Part shown: positions 18,124 to 28,180 of the stretch, piece by piece
How the letters are laid out: each line of letters opens with the position of its first letter
Numbering within the stretch: the first letter of the stretch is position 1
Source of the DNA: Planctomycetota bacterium
GTDB lineage: Bacteria > Planctomycetota > JAJSAM01 > JAJVHW01
NCBI GenBank assembly: GCA_021414065.1
Contig: JAIOPE010000151.1
Location: 30,381 to 94,380, forward strand
Direction of reading: 5' to 3'
Length of the DNA: 64,000 nucleotides
The notes under the pieces: model-generated
Seen by the model: the letters and a program-made list of their open reading frames with translations, nothing else
The model's database searches: none
Told to the model about the DNA's origin: nothing
Translations under genes and position numbers: made by a program

Positions 18124-19506
18124 ATGCCGGCGGCTGGAACCATCGAGCACACAACGCACTTCGCCGCGGCGTCGCGGCTGGACGTTGCGGACGGCCGCCC
18201 GGACCTGCGACTCGAGGCCGCCATTCGGCCGGAACACGCCACGGTCCGGTTCGACGGCGAGCTGACCCGCGCAGCGCTCTCGGCGCGGCTTCTCGCGTCG
18301 ATCCGCCGCGTCGTCGGCGCCCGCTACCACGTGCCCGCGGCGATGCTCGGTCGCATCCTGCGACAGTCGGACCCCGTCCTCACCGTCGGCGACGACACGC
18401 TGCGCGTCGAGGGCTTCTCCGCATGCGCAGGCGTCTACGCCCGCGCCGACTTCGCCCCGGGCTCGCACCTCGCGGCCGTGCGCTCGCCGGGAACGACGAA
18501 CGTGGACTTCGGTGACACCCTGTGCGGCGAACTCGCGCGCGTTCGCGACGGCGATTCGTTCCGGCTCCGGATCGGCGCGGAGGGCGTCGCCGTCACGCAC
18601 GGCGGCGGGACGACATTCGAGCGCAAGGTGCCGCTCCCCGTCCGCTGGCTTCGCTCGTTCGTCGCCGTGCAAGACGTCCAGACGGCGCTGCCGCTCCGCC
18701 ACGAGGTGTCCGGTGTCGAGGGGCTTCGCTTCCTCCGGAGCCTCCCGCGGGCGACGTCCCGTGTGCCGGTGTTCGTCGTCGCGGCGGGGCGCGGGCTGCG
18801 GGTGACGTCGCGGGCGGATGGCGCCGGAGTCCGCGTCGTCGCGCCCGAGCGGCTTCGTCCACTCGAGGACCTGCTTCACGGTGCGCAGACGCTTCGCATC
18901 CACGGCGGCCCCGACGCGCCGGGCTCCGCGTGGACGGCCGACTTCGGCGACCGCCGATTCACGCTGCTCCTCTCGCCGGAAGTGTGGCGCGGCTTCTCGG
19001 GGGAGGGCCGCGCGCTCGCCGCGCTCACCGAACCGCCGGACGAAGCGCTCGTCTCGCTGCTCCGCCGGGCGCTGCACTGGCGATCGTCGCTCCGCGCCGC
19101 GGACCTCGCGCGTGAACTCGGCGAACCGAAGGACACCGTCGCGCGCGCGCTCGTCGTGCTCGGCGTGCGGGGCGCGGTCGGGTACGACCTGGCGGACGGC
19201 GCCTGGTTCCATCGCGAGTTGCCGTACGACCTCGCGTGGCTCGATGCGCTGCAACCGCGGTTCGCTGCGGCGGAAGCGCTCGTGCGAGACGTCGGCGCGG
19301 TGCGGCGCGCAGCGGACGACTCCGACGGCTCGCGCTGGGACGTCCGCGGAACCGACGTCGTCCACTTCGTTGTTCTGGGCTCAGGCGACACCGCGACGTG
19401 TACCTGCCCGTGGCATGCGAAGCACGGCTCGGAGCGCGGCGCGTGCAAGCACGTCCTCGCGGCACGAATGGCGCGGGACGCTGCCGACGACGGGGACGCG
19501 CAATGA
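18124..19506 (+). CDS. SWIM zinc-finger family protein
   Basis: A protein of 460 aa. The C-terminus holds the SWIM motif C-x-C-xn-C-x-H, seen as 'TCTCPWHAKHGSERGACKHV' near residues 425-445, which binds zinc and contacts DNA or protein. Just before it, 'RAADLARELGEPKDTVARA' looks like a winged-helix (about residue 330). The rest is alpha/beta of no clear family. The stop overlaps the ATG of the next gene (ATGA), so the two are probably made together. SWIM proteins paired with a large HEAT-like DUF6493 partner occur in actinobacteria and other phyla, but I know of no assigned role. Confidence 0.85.
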   Translation: MPAAGTIEHTTHFAAASRLDVADGRPDLRLEAAIRPEHATVRFDGELTRAALSARLLASIRRVVGARYHVPAAMLGRILRQSDPVLTVGDDTLRVEGFSACAGVYARADFAPGSHLAAVRSPGTTNVDFGDTLCGELARVRDGDSFRLRIGAEGVAVTHGGGTTFERKVPLPVRWLRSFVAVQDVQTALPLRHEVSGVEGLRFLRSLPRATSRVPVFVVAAGRGLRVTSRADGAGVRVVAPERLRPLEDLLHGAQTLRIHGGPDAPGSAWTADFGDRRFTLLLSPEVWRGFSGEGRALAALTEPPDEALVSLLRRALHWRSSLRAADLARELGEPKDTVARALVVLGVRGAVGYDLADGAWFHRELPYDLAWLDALQPRFAAAEALVRDVGAVRRAADDSDGSRWDVRGTDVVHFVVLGSGDTATCTCPWHAKHGSERGACKHVLAARMARDAADDGDAQ

Positions 19507-22436
19507 AGGACCTGTTCGACGAGTCGGCGCTTCTCTCCGCGCTCGGGACGCACGACGAGGCGACGGTGATCGCGTGGCTCGCGGCGGCCGGTCCGGCGGG
19601 GCGGAGCGCGGCAGCGAAGCGGCTGCGGCGCTGGCTCGACGACGGAACGACGTGGGTCGAGGAGGTTGTCACCCGGGAGGGCGTGCCGCGCGGGTCGGTG
19701 AGTCGAACTCGGGTGGTGCAGATCGCCGGGTCCTCCGACACCTGGCGCGCCGCCCAGCTGGCGTGGCGCCTTTGCGCACTCGAAGACGGACGCTGGGTCC
19801 GCCCGACGCAGGCGATCACCGCTGCGCGCGCGTTCGGCGGCGACTGGGCCGAGCGGTTCGCGACGGCCGCGCTGCGTGACGGTCCGGTCTGGGAGCCGGT
19901 GCGGTCGCTCGTGGCCGAGGGGCTCGTCGCCTACGAACGGCAACCGAACCACCTGCTTGGGATGCTCGGCTCGCTGAATCCGTGGCGCGGGAAGGACGTG
20001 CCGCGGGCCCGGCTCTCGGATGCGCTGCGCGCCGAGCCGTCGTTGCTCGGCCGCGAGTTCTGGGACCTGCTCGCTCTGGAGGGGACGACGTCGCACTCGC
20101 TCGCGAACCACGACAAGTTCGACGGCGGGGAGACGTGGGAGGATGCGGTCGTGCTCCTCGCGAACGACGGCACGATTGCCCGGGCGCAACTCCTCGACGC
20201 GCTCCTTGCGTCGCTCTCCGCCGACTTCGTGGCCTTCCGCGCGTCGTGGTTCTCTCGGACGCACGACCGGCTCGCGCCGACGACCGACGAGGCCGCTGCG
20301 CGCGCGGGGGAGTACGTCCGACTCCTCGGCAGCCGCAACGGCGCCACCGTGTCGATGGCGCTCCGCGTGCTCGACCGCCTCGAGCGTGCGCGTCGGTTGG
20401 ATGCGGGCGCGTTCCTCGCGTCCGCCGACGCAGCGCTGCACAGCACGACGAAGGCGACCGTGACGGCGGCGCTGAAGCTCGCGGACCGGATCGCGCGACG
20501 CGACACGGCGCACCGCGGGAGTGTCGCGCGGCTTGCCGTCGATGCGCTCGCGCACGCGGCGACGGACGTCCAGTCGCTCGCACTCGACGTGATCGAGAGG
20601 CACGGGCGGCCGTCGGAGGGTTCGCTTCGCGCGGCGATCGCCTCGTACGCGGAAGCAGTTGCGCCGTCGCTCCGGGCGCGGCTCGCCGCCTGGACCGGAG
20701 AGTCCGCGGCCGCGCCGGACGTCGCTCGCCACGCGAGCGCAGCGCCGCCGCGCGGCGACGTGTCACCGCTCGATCCGTCACGCGCGGTGGCGCCGGTCGC
20801 AACGTTCGAGGCACTGGTCGCACTCGCCGCGCGGAGTCTTGAGACGTACCAGGCCGGCGACTACGAGGTTCTCGTCGATGGTCTCGCGCGATTCGGCCCG
20901 CCGGCGACTGAGACCGAGATGCGTCTCACGCGGCCGCTCGCGAAGCGTGCTAAGGACGTCGTCGCGGCGCATCCGCGGCGCGGTTGCGCGGGTTGCATCG
21001 GGGGCACAACCGACGTGCTCGTAGATGCGTGGGCCAGCCGCACGCCCTGGTCGCTCGAGTTCGAGTCGCACACCGACTTCGAGATGCACCGAGCGGGCGC
21101 CTGGGACCGCGACCGGCTCGGGTTCGTGCCGAAGATTCCCCGCGCCAACCCGGGGGCGCCCGAGGTGTTCGTCTTCCGGCCGCCGCTCCTTGGGTTCGCC
21201 GTCGCCCGGCTCCGCACGCTGGCGGAAGCGTTCGTCGCGGCGTCGCGCGATCCGACCGCGCCGCGCAGGTTCCGTCTGCGTTCCACGCCCACCCACCGCG
21301 GCGGTTGGATCGACCCCGGCGTGCTCGTCCAGCGCATCACCGAGCCCGGCGACGGGCTGCGCCTCCTCGACGACGTCCACGATCGCGTGCTCGCGCTCCT
21401 CCGACTCGCGCCGCAGCGACGGGTGGAGGCGCTCGCGCGACTCGACGCCGCGGGCCGAGTCGCCGATGAGTCCGCGGAGTTCGTTGCGGCGCTACGGCAC
21501 ACGCTCGGCGCGACGGGCGTCGCCATCGGTCGGACGGAGGCGGTGTGGATCGCAGCGGCGCGGGCGCGCACTCCGTTCGACGACGATCCGCGGATCGCAG
21601 CCGCGTACCCGGCGGGCGGACCCGACGCCGGAGTTGCGGCGCGGCACGCGATTCCGTCGCTGCCGCTCGCGCCGTTCGAGTCGCGGCCACGCCCGTTCCG
21701 GCAGTTCACGATCGACTGCACGCCGTGGCCGCCGCGCCCGGTGCCGTCGGCCCATCCGAGCGTGCTTCTGCACGCTCGCACCGACCACGAGTGGGCCGAG
21801 GGGCTGCCGCCGGACCTCGTGGCGCACGTCGTCTCGTGGTGGCCTGCGAACCCGGAGCCGCTCTTCGCGTCCGGGATCGAGACCGTGCTCCGGTCCGACG
21901 AGAAGTCCGAGCAGGTGCCTGGCTGGGCCGCACTCCTCGACCGGCCGGACCTGACGCCGCAGCGGCTCTGGGGTGGCCTCGGGCCCGAGTTGCTCGCTGC
22001 CACGATCTCGGCGAAGCAACCGGCGCTGGTGCAGGCGGCGACGGACCTTCTGACCGACATCGCGGCGCACGGTCCGGACCGCTCACCGCTCCCGCCCGTG
22101 CGGCTGGCGTCGGCGATTGCGTACGTTCTCGGAAGCGAGCGGCGGGCCGTGTCGTTCACGGTGCGCGTGCCGTTCCGGCGGTTCGCGACCGTGTGCGGCT
22201 CGGTGCGAACGCTGTCGTCCGATCACGCAGCGTACGTCGCGGCACTCGCGGTCGCTGTGCTTCCGCGTCTACCGGAGCATGCGGTGCGGGATGCACTTCC
22301 GTGGATCGAGATGCTCCGCGAGGCCCTCGTGACGGCGGGCGGACGCGTCGCCGATCCCGCGGCCCGCGCCTGGTTGACGGAGCGGCGCAGCGGAAAGGCC
22401 GGCGCGGCGGCGAGGGCGCTTCTGAGGACGGGGTGA
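19503..22436 (+). CDS. DUF6493-like large helical-repeat protein, partner of the SWIM protein
   Basis: A protein of 977 aa, ATG inside the previous stop codon. It has no signal peptide and is cytoplasmic. The N-terminal 450 residues look HEAT/ARM-like ('VSMALRVLDRLERARRLDAG', 'ARLAVDALAHAATDVQSLAL'), with 'HDRLAPTTDEAAARAGEYVR' resembling the DUF6493 core. The middle (650-800) has a mixed beta part ('LEFESHTDFEMHRAGAWDRD'), and the C-terminal 150 residues are helical again. The family call rests on the pattern, the length and the SWIM neighbour, not on a search. Function unknown; a scaffold working with the DNA-binding SWIM protein is a guess. Confidence 0.72.
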   Translation: MKDLFDESALLSALGTHDEATVIAWLAAAGPAGRSAAAKRLRRWLDDGTTWVEEVVTREGVPRGSVSRTRVVQIAGSSDTWRAAQLAWRLCALEDGRWVRPTQAITAARAFGGDWAERFATAALRDGPVWEPVRSLVAEGLVAYERQPNHLLGMLGSLNPWRGKDVPRARLSDALRAEPSLLGREFWDLLALEGTTSHSLANHDKFDGGETWEDAVVLLANDGTIARAQLLDALLASLSADFVAFRASWFSRTHDRLAPTTDEAAARAGEYVRLLGSRNGATVSMALRVLDRLERARRLDAGAFLASADAALHSTTKATVTAALKLADRIARRDTAHRGSVARLAVDALAHAATDVQSLALDVIERHGRPSEGSLRAAIASYAEAVAPSLRARLAAWTGESAAAPDVARHASAAPPRGDVSPLDPSRAVAPVATFEALVALAARSLETYQAGDYEVLVDGLARFGPPATETEMRLTRPLAKRAKDVVAAHPRRGCAGCIGGTTDVLVDAWASRTPWSLEFESHTDFEMHRAGAWDRDRLGFVPKIPRANPGAPEVFVFRPPLLGFAVARLRTLAEAFVAASRDPTAPRRFRLRSTPTHRGGWIDPGVLVQRITEPGDGLRLLDDVHDRVLALLRLAPQRRVEALARLDAAGRVADESAEFVAALRHTLGATGVAIGRTEAVWIAAARARTPFDDDPRIAAAYPAGGPDAGVAARHAIPSLPLAPFESRPRPFRQFTIDCTPWPPRPVPSAHPSVLLHARTDHEWAEGLPPDLVAHVVSWWPANPEPLFASGIETVLRSDEKSEQVPGWAALLDRPDLTPQRLWGGLGPELLAATISAKQPALVQAATDLLTDIAAHGPDRSPLPPVRLASAIAYVLGSERRAVSFTVRVPFRRFATVCGSVRTLSSDHAAYVAALAVAVLPRLPEHAVRDALPWIEMLREALVTAGGRVADPAARAWLTERRSGKAGAAARALLRTG

Positions 22437-22486
22437 GTGATCCGGGTTACAAACGTCCCAACCGTCCTCGGGGCAATGGCGCGGCC

Positions 22487-23668
22487 CTACTTCCCCGACA
22501 GCTCAAACAACGCCGGGAACGCTCCGCTCTCGATCTCTGCGAGCACCGTTGCGGCGGGGCGCGACTCGATGCAGCAGCCGTCCTGGCATCGGACGACCTG
22601 GATCTCGAGCAGCGAGTCCCTCGACGCGGCGAGCGCAGCGCGGTCGCGCAAGTAGAGGCCGCACGCGGCGAACATCCGGCCGGTTGCGTTGCCGTTCAGC
22701 GCGAGGTCCGCGAACGCCTCGGCGGCGAGCGGGTCCGCGAGGAGCACCTTCATCGCGAACGCGTCGCGCGTCGGCGCGCCGTCCTCTCCGGTGCAGACGC
22801 CCGGGAACGTCCCGGCGTCGGCGAGCACGCGCGCAGCGAGGCGACCGCCCGGCGTGAGGCGCACGTCGAGGTCCGCGTCGCCTGGGGCGGCGGGGACGAG
22901 CGCCGCACTGCGGATCGCGGCGAGTGCGACGTCGAGCTCAGCGGGGGACGTCACGCCGAGTCCGACGAGTCCGGCGACCCGCGCGCGCGCGGTCCGGCCC
23001 TGCACCGCGAGGAAGCGGAACGCGGCGTCGCCGAGCGGTTCTGCGAGGAGGACGCGCACGGCCCGCTCCTCGATCGACGCACCGTCGTCGGTCTCCACCG
23101 CCGACTCCAGCGCGTCGAGCACGTCCACCGCGAGCGCGCCGCCCACGGAGAGCCCGGCGAGGTCGGCGCGCTCCGGAGCGTCGGCGCCGGTCCACCGCTC
23201 GGCAGTGACGGTCGGCGTCGGCTCGCCGAGGAGCGCCGTGAGCGCGGCGTCGTGGTCGTCCGCGCCACGGAGGAGCAGCACGCCGATCGCGCGCGTCGTG
23301 AACGATCCGTGAGGCGCGCCCGCCTCGATCGCGCGGCCGACGTCGAGCGCGCCCGTCGGTTCACGCGCCAGGATCGCCCACGCGAGGAGGACGCTGGGGA
23401 CGTCCGCGTCGTCGGCGTCGAACGCGCGGTCCGCGGAACCGACGAGCAGGCTGCCCGCGAGCTCGGCGTCGGGCGTGAGCGACAGACCCTCCACGAACTG
23501 GATGGGGTAGGGCCGCGTCGAGTGCCCGCTCTGGACGCGCGTCGCGTCCGGAGCGTTCGCGACGTCGGCGTTGTCCGATGGAGGATCGGGCGGTGCGCAC
23601 GACGCTCCGAGGAGGACGGCGAGGAGTAGCGACGCGGCCGCCGTCAGCGAGCGCAGCGTGAACGGCAT
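22487..23668 (-). CDS. Lipoprotein of unknown function, 393 aa
   Basis: The ATG has a TACAAT -10 six bases upstream. The lipoprotein signal has the lipobox LGASC (Cys 24). The body is Ala/Asp-rich and helical with repeated blocks around '[19 protein letters not shown]' and '[19 protein letters not shown]', so it is probably a HEAT-like solenoid. The C-terminus has Cys residues in 'FPGVCTGED' and '[12 protein letters not shown]', possibly disulfide-bonded. It converges with the DUF6493-like gene across 50 bp. No known family is recognised. Confidence 0.78.
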   Translation of the reverse strand: MPFTLRSLTAAASLLLAVLLGASCAPPDPPSDNADVANAPDATRVQSGHSTRPYPIQFVEGLSLTPDAELAGSLLVGSADRAFDADDADVPSVLLAWAILAREPTGALDVGRAIEAGAPHGSFTTRAIGVLLLRGADDHDAALTALLGEPTPTVTAERWTGADAPERADLAGLSVGGALAVDVLDALESAVETDDGASIEERAVRVLLAEPLGDAAFRFLAVQGRTARARVAGLVGLGVTSPAELDVALAAIRSAALVPAAPGDADLDVRLTPGGRLAARVLADAGTFPGVCTGEDGAPTRDAFAMKVLLADPLAAEAFADLALNGNATGRMFAACGLYLRDRAALAASRDSLLEIQVVRCQDGCCIESRPAATVLAEIESGAFPALFELSGK

Positions 23669-23988
23669 GGTCCGATTGTAGCAGGGACGGGCGCGCTCGC
23701 CGGGGTGACGAGCCGCAACGCCCAGGACGTCGGGTGCTTCGCGGCTCGCTTCATCGCGCGTTTCACGCCCGTGACGATCGCCACGACCACGCCGCCCGCG
23801 GCGACGCCCGTGACCTGCTGCGCGTTGAGCGCGAGGTCGTCGCCGAGAATCCCGGACGTCTTCTTCGCCGCGAACTTCGTCATCACGGCGACGTCGTCGA
23901 GCACGCTCGCGATGTCGTCGAGCAGGGTGAGCAGGCTACAGGCGGGCCTGTGGGGCGCCTCGTGCGTGGTGGGAACGCGTGGAAGCAC
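23644..23988 (-). pseudogene. DUF808 (YedI-like) inner-membrane protein remnant
   Basis: The translated frame contains '[18 protein letters not shown]' and '[20 protein letters not shown]', the diagnostic N-terminus of DUF808 membrane proteins, which normally run to about 300 aa. After about 45 such residues it jumps to '[19 protein letters not shown]', which resembles the extreme C-terminal membrane helix of the family. An internal deletion seems to have removed the middle. The last 20 codons run into the promoter and start of the convergent-side lipoprotein gene. It is almost surely non-functional. Confidence 0.65.
23675..23680 (-). promoter_or_regulatory. -10 element (TACAAT) of the lipoprotein gene
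   Basis: TACAAT on the minus strand ends 6 nt before ATG 23668: the best match to the sigma-70 -10 consensus among the leaderless-type starts here. Confidence 0.6.
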
Positions 23989-24057
23989 GGGTCACGGAGG
24001 ACGGCAGAAGGTACAGCGCGCGGAGGGCGCGCGAGCAACTCCGGATCGGAGTGCCGC

Positions 24058-24063
24058 TACGTT
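24058..24063 (+). promoter_or_regulatory. -10 element (TACGTT) of the large TPR gene
   Basis: TACGTT ends 7 nt before ATG 24071 and supports that start, although the same frame is open back to 23705. Confidence 0.45.
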
Positions 24064-24070
24064 CCGTACC

Positions 24071-27000
24071 ATGGGGGCGGACCGAGGTGCCCTGCTGACC
24101 GTTGTTCCTGACGTTCCTCCTGACGCGCCAGAAGACGAGCCGCTCGACGAGCTCACTGGGCACCTTCGCGTCGGTGAGGCGCCGCTTCTCGATCCGGGAC
24201 GTCAGCTTCTCCACCCGCGACGCATCTCTGTGGCGGTCGGCTTCGTCGCGATGGTCGGACTCTGCGTGCTCGGGGTTCGGCTCGTCACGCGCAAGTCGCC
24301 GATCGAGCGCGCAGCCGACCTGCGCCGGATCGCGGCGGAGATGCTCGACTCGTCGCATCCCGAGGACGCATCGCGACTACTGACCGACGCGCTGGCGATC
24401 CACCCGGGCGACGCTGAGACGCTCCACATGTTCGCCGCCGCCGCCATGAGACGCGGTCGGTACGCGGAGGCGGAGGATGCGCTGCGGCGCGCGCTGATTG
24501 CGCATCCGACGCACGTCGGCTGCAACACGTTGCGCGGACAACTGTCTCGCGCGCTCGGACGCAACGACGAGGCGGAGCAGTTCCTCGGGCGGGCCGTCGA
24601 TGCGGCCGGGCCCGGCGCTGCGCCGTACTTCGCTCGCGCCGACGTTCGCCTGGAAGAAGGCGACCTCGACGGAGCCCTGGCCGACCTGCGCGCCGGACTC
24701 GATGGCGCGCGCGATCGCGAGTCGGCCGCGCGCTGTGTCGTCGCCGGGCATGTGGCGGACTTCCTCGGACGCACGACCTGGTCGAACGATCTGCGGTCGG
24801 AGGCCGACGAGTGCTATCGGCGCGCGCCCGGGCTCTCCGTGGGCCGGAACGCGGTGGAGCCCGCGATCGTCGCCGAGGCACAACTCTGCGGCGGACGGAC
24901 GCGCGCCGCGCTGACGGCGCTGGACCAGGCCCCCGACGACGCTACGACGACCGTCGTGCGTGCCGAAGCGTTGCGAGTGGAAGGCGCGCACGAGGACGCC
25001 GAAGCCCTGCTCCGCGACGCAATGCAGCGTGCCGATGCCGCCCCGCTGCACGCAGCGCTCGTGCGGTTGTTCCTCGACGAAGACCGACTCCGCTCGGCCG
25101 CAGGCGAACTCGCGGATTCGACGCGGCGCTTCCCGGCCGACGTGGGCCTCCTCCACGCCGGATCTGCGGTCGCGACCGAGGCGGCGATCGCAGCGGATCC
25201 CGGCGATCTGGTTTCGGCAGCGCTCGTCGTCGATCCGAGCGTCTTCAATCCGATGGAAGCGCTGTTCGCGACGCGAGTCATCGAGCACGCGAACGACGTC
25301 GGGTCGCTCCGCGTCGCCGTCGCGATCCTGTGGCCTGGATGCGCCCGCCCGCGCGCCGATGTTGCTCCAGCCGTTGCTTCCGATGTTGCCACCGATGTTG
25401 CCACCGCGACCTCGACCGACCCGACGGCGGCGCCGTCGGCCACGCCGTTCGACGAAGCGCTGCGGCGACTTCTCGTGATCGCTCCGGACGATCCGTACGC
25501 GCATCTCTGGCTTGGCGCCAGCCGGATGCGGCGCGGCGACGCGAAGGCGGCGATGGGTGATCTGGACCTCGCCGTCGCGGCGTCGGATCAGCTTGGACTC
25601 GTCGCCCGCGCTCGTCTCGTTCGGGCCATCGCACGCACCGCGGAGGGTGAGTTCGAGGGTGCGCTGCGCGACGTGCGCGCCGCGGTGGCAGGCGGCGCGC
25701 CCGCGCGCGCCGCGGCCGGGATCGAGGCGGAGTTGTGGATGCGGTGGCGCAAGCCGTTGCTCGCGCGCGGCGTCGCGCGCCTCGCCGCCGCACGCTGGCC
25801 CGACGATCTGCGTGTGGCGTACGCGCTCGCGCGAGCGTTGACGACGCAGCCCGGTGAGACGGCCGACGCCGAGCTCGACCGCGAGCGCGACACCGAGCGC
25901 GACGAGGTGGAGACCCGTCTCGCGCTCGCGTCGATGGACCCCGACGCCGTGCGGGCAGCCGTACGGAAACTCTCGCGGCAGGGCGACTTCGACGCGTCCG
26001 CGACCCGCGCGCTCGCCGGCGTGTGGGTCGAAGCGGCGACCGTGTGGGCCGAACGCGAGCGAGAGCACCCTGACGACCCGGAAGCAGCGCTCGGCCACGC
26101 CAGGACCCTCGTGCGCGCGGGCAGAAGCCGTCAGGCCGATGCAGTCCTGCGCCGCGCGCAGGAGCGCGTGACCGACGACCGACTGATGCTGGCGCGCGTC
26201 CACGTGCTCGCGTCGCTCGGACGGCTCGACGCTGCGACCGACCTGCTGCGCTCACAACTCCTGGACCGGCCGACCGACCCCCGCTTCCGCCTGGAGGCGG
26301 CCTGGCTCCAGATCCAGAGCGGCGAAGGTGCGGCCGCGGCCGTCGCTCTGCGCGCGCTCTTCGCTGCGACCGACGTGCCCCCTGCGACGCGCACGGAGGC
26401 CGCGCTCTCGCTCCTCACCGACGACCGCGTGGCGGCGGCAGACGCGGACGCGGTCCTCGCGTGGCTCGCTACGGCGCCGCCGGGAACGCCGGACGACGTC
26501 ACGCGGCACGTCCTGACGGGATACGCGCGCCTGGCGCTCGGTGCGCCCGACGAAGCGATTCTCGAAGCCGAGGCCGTGCTCGGACGCACGTTGGCGTCGC
26601 CCGACGCGGCGGTGCTGGCGGCTCGCGCATGGCTGGCATCCGGCCGCCCGGACCGAGCTGAAACCATGCTCTCGCGGGTGCTCTCGGGGCGTTGCGACGA
26701 CCGCCGCGTCAGGAATCTGGCGTCGCACGTTCGGCTGCTCCTTGGACTGGATGCCCAGCAGGCCGGTGATGACGCCGCTGCCTCGGGCTGGTGGGAGAGC
26801 GCGATCACCGGCGGTGAACTCGATTGCGTCGCGGCGGCGGCGATTGCCGACCTGTACGCCCGGAAGGGCGATGTGGGAGCGACGTTCGCGGTCGTCCGCC
26901 GTGTCGGCGCCGAACGCTCGCACTTCGCGGCGGGCGCGATCCTGCGGGGACACTGCGCAGCCGTGTTGGGCCGAGACGACGTCGCCCTGGCGGAGTACAG

Positions 27001-28180
27001 CGAAGCACTCACGCGAGATCCCTCGCACCCGGCGGTGCTCACTGCATACGTAGGCGCCGCGGTGCGGTCCGGCGAGTTCGCGGCGGCGCTGGTCGCCTGC
27101 CGCCGCGCGATCTACGCCGGAGATCGCCTGGGTGTTGCTCACGCGTTGCTCGCCGGAGTGCTGGTGCGGGGCCAAGTCTCTGCGGGTCCGCGCACCGAAG
27201 ACGCCGCGGCGGTCGAAGGCAGCGCTGGCGAGGCCAGCACCGCTGAGGCGATCGCGGCGCTGCGCGTCGCGTGCGACCGCGACCCGGGCGACTTCGTCGC
27301 GCTGGCCGACCTCGTAGACGTCCTGCGCCGTGGCGGAGGTGGGGGCGCGGCGGCGAGCGTCGTCGCGGCGGCCGTCGCGCGCGAAGCGACCCCACGAGCG
27401 GCGGGACGAACCGCAGCGGGACTCGCCCGAGCGCGGCTCGTCGTCGAGACCGGTTCCATCCTCGGGTCGATCGATCGGCTGCGCGACGTGCTGAGCGGTC
27501 GTCTCGGCTCGTGGCGGTCGTCGTTCGCGATGGGGCGTGCGTTGGCGATGACGGGGTCGCCGGAGGGTGCGAGATCGTGGTTCGAGCGGGCCGTCTTCGA
27601 AGCGCCCGACGAGTTCGCGCCGCAGGCCGCGTTGTTGCGCGTGCTCACGGACCTCGACCGTCTCGACGAAGCGGAGCGGCGGCTCGCGGAGCGCACGTCG
27701 GACCGCCCCGGCGACGCCGGCGCGTGGTGCCTCCTCGGGATGATCGCGGACCACCGGAAGGACCCGGAGATGGCGGAGCACAGATACCGCCGGGCGCTCG
27801 CAGTCGCCCCTCATCACGCGCTGGCGTCGAACGAACTCGCGTGCATCCTGTTCGACCGGCCGGGACGGGCGGACGAGGCGATCGCCTTCGCCGCCGCTGC
27901 GGTCCGCGCGCGTCCCGAGGTTCCGGAACTGGCGGCGACGCACGCGTGGCTGCTCCTGCGCGCGGGGCACCCCGACGCAGCGGCGTGGGCGCTCGACGAC
28001 GCGGTGCGACTGCACCCCGACTTCGCGCTCATCCGTCTGCACCGCGCCGAGGCCGCGCTCGCGCGATCGCAGACGGATGCCGCAGTCGCTGAGTACCGGA
28101 CGGCGGTGCGACTCGACCCGTCGATGGCCGCGCGCGCCGGCGCGGCGCTGCGTGCGGCGGACGCGCGCGCACGTCGGTGA
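24071..28180 (+). CDS. Large membrane-anchored TPR protein
   Basis: A protein of 1369 aa. A short Pro/Asp/Glu-rich cytoplasmic tail (1-50) is followed by one membrane helix (about 57-75, 'ISVAVGFVAMVGLCVLGVRL') and then over 30 tetratricopeptide-like helix pairs, for example 'LLTDALAIHPGDAETLHMFA', 'AEDALRRALIAHPTHVGCNT' and 'RYRRALAVAPHHALASNELA'. TPR arrays assemble protein complexes, and here the array would face the periplasm. A Val/Ala/Thr/Asp-rich insert with a short internal repeat ('ASDVATDVATATSTD', residues 435-450) interrupts it. The stop abuts the convergent PEP-CTERM gene with no gap. No enzymatic domain is seen. Confidence 0.85.
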   Translation: MGADRGALLTVVPDVPPDAPEDEPLDELTGHLRVGEAPLLDPGRQLLHPRRISVAVGFVAMVGLCVLGVRLVTRKSPIERAADLRRIAAEMLDSSHPEDASRLLTDALAIHPGDAETLHMFAAAAMRRGRYAEAEDALRRALIAHPTHVGCNTLRGQLSRALGRNDEAEQFLGRAVDAAGPGAAPYFARADVRLEEGDLDGALADLRAGLDGARDRESAARCVVAGHVADFLGRTTWSNDLRSEADECYRRAPGLSVGRNAVEPAIVAEAQLCGGRTRAALTALDQAPDDATTTVVRAEALRVEGAHEDAEALLRDAMQRADAAPLHAALVRLFLDEDRLRSAAGELADSTRRFPADVGLLHAGSAVATEAAIAADPGDLVSAALVVDPSVFNPMEALFATRVIEHANDVGSLRVAVAILWPGCARPRADVAPAVASDVATDVATATSTDPTAAPSATPFDEALRRLLVIAPDDPYAHLWLGASRMRRGDAKAAMGDLDLAVAASDQLGLVARARLVRAIARTAEGEFEGALRDVRAAVAGGAPARAAAGIEAELWMRWRKPLLARGVARLAAARWPDDLRVAYALARALTTQPGETADAELDRERDTERDEVETRLALASMDPDAVRAAVRKLSRQGDFDASATRALAGVWVEAATVWAEREREHPDDPEAALGHARTLVRAGRSRQADAVLRRAQERVTDDRLMLARVHVLASLGRLDAATDLLRSQLLDRPTDPRFRLEAAWLQIQSGEGAAAAVALRALFAATDVPPATRTEAALSLLTDDRVAAADADAVLAWLATAPPGTPDDVTRHVLTGYARLALGAPDEAILEAEAVLGRTLASPDAAVLAARAWLASGRPDRAETMLSRVLSGRCDDRRVRNLASHVRLLLGLDAQQAGDDAAASGWWESAITGGELDCVAAAAIADLYARKGDVGATFAVVRRVGAERSHFAAGAILRGHCAAVLGRDDVALAEYSEALTRDPSHPAVLTAYVGAAVRSGEFAAALVACRRAIYAGDRLGVAHALLAGVLVRGQVSAGPRTEDAAAVEGSAGEASTAEAIAALRVACDRDPGDFVALADLVDVLRRGGGGGAAASVVAAAVAREATPRAAGRTAAGLARARLVVETGSILGSIDRLRDVLSGRLGSWRSSFAMGRALAMTGSPEGARSWFERAVFEAPDEFAPQAALLRVLTDLDRLDEAERRLAERTSDRPGDAGAWCLLGMIADHRKDPEMAEHRYRRALAVAPHHALASNELACILFDRPGRADEAIAFAAAAVRARPEVPELAATHAWLLLRAGHPDAAAWALDDAVRLHPDFALIRLHRAEAALARSQTDAAVAEYRTAVRLDPSMAARAGAALRAADARARR

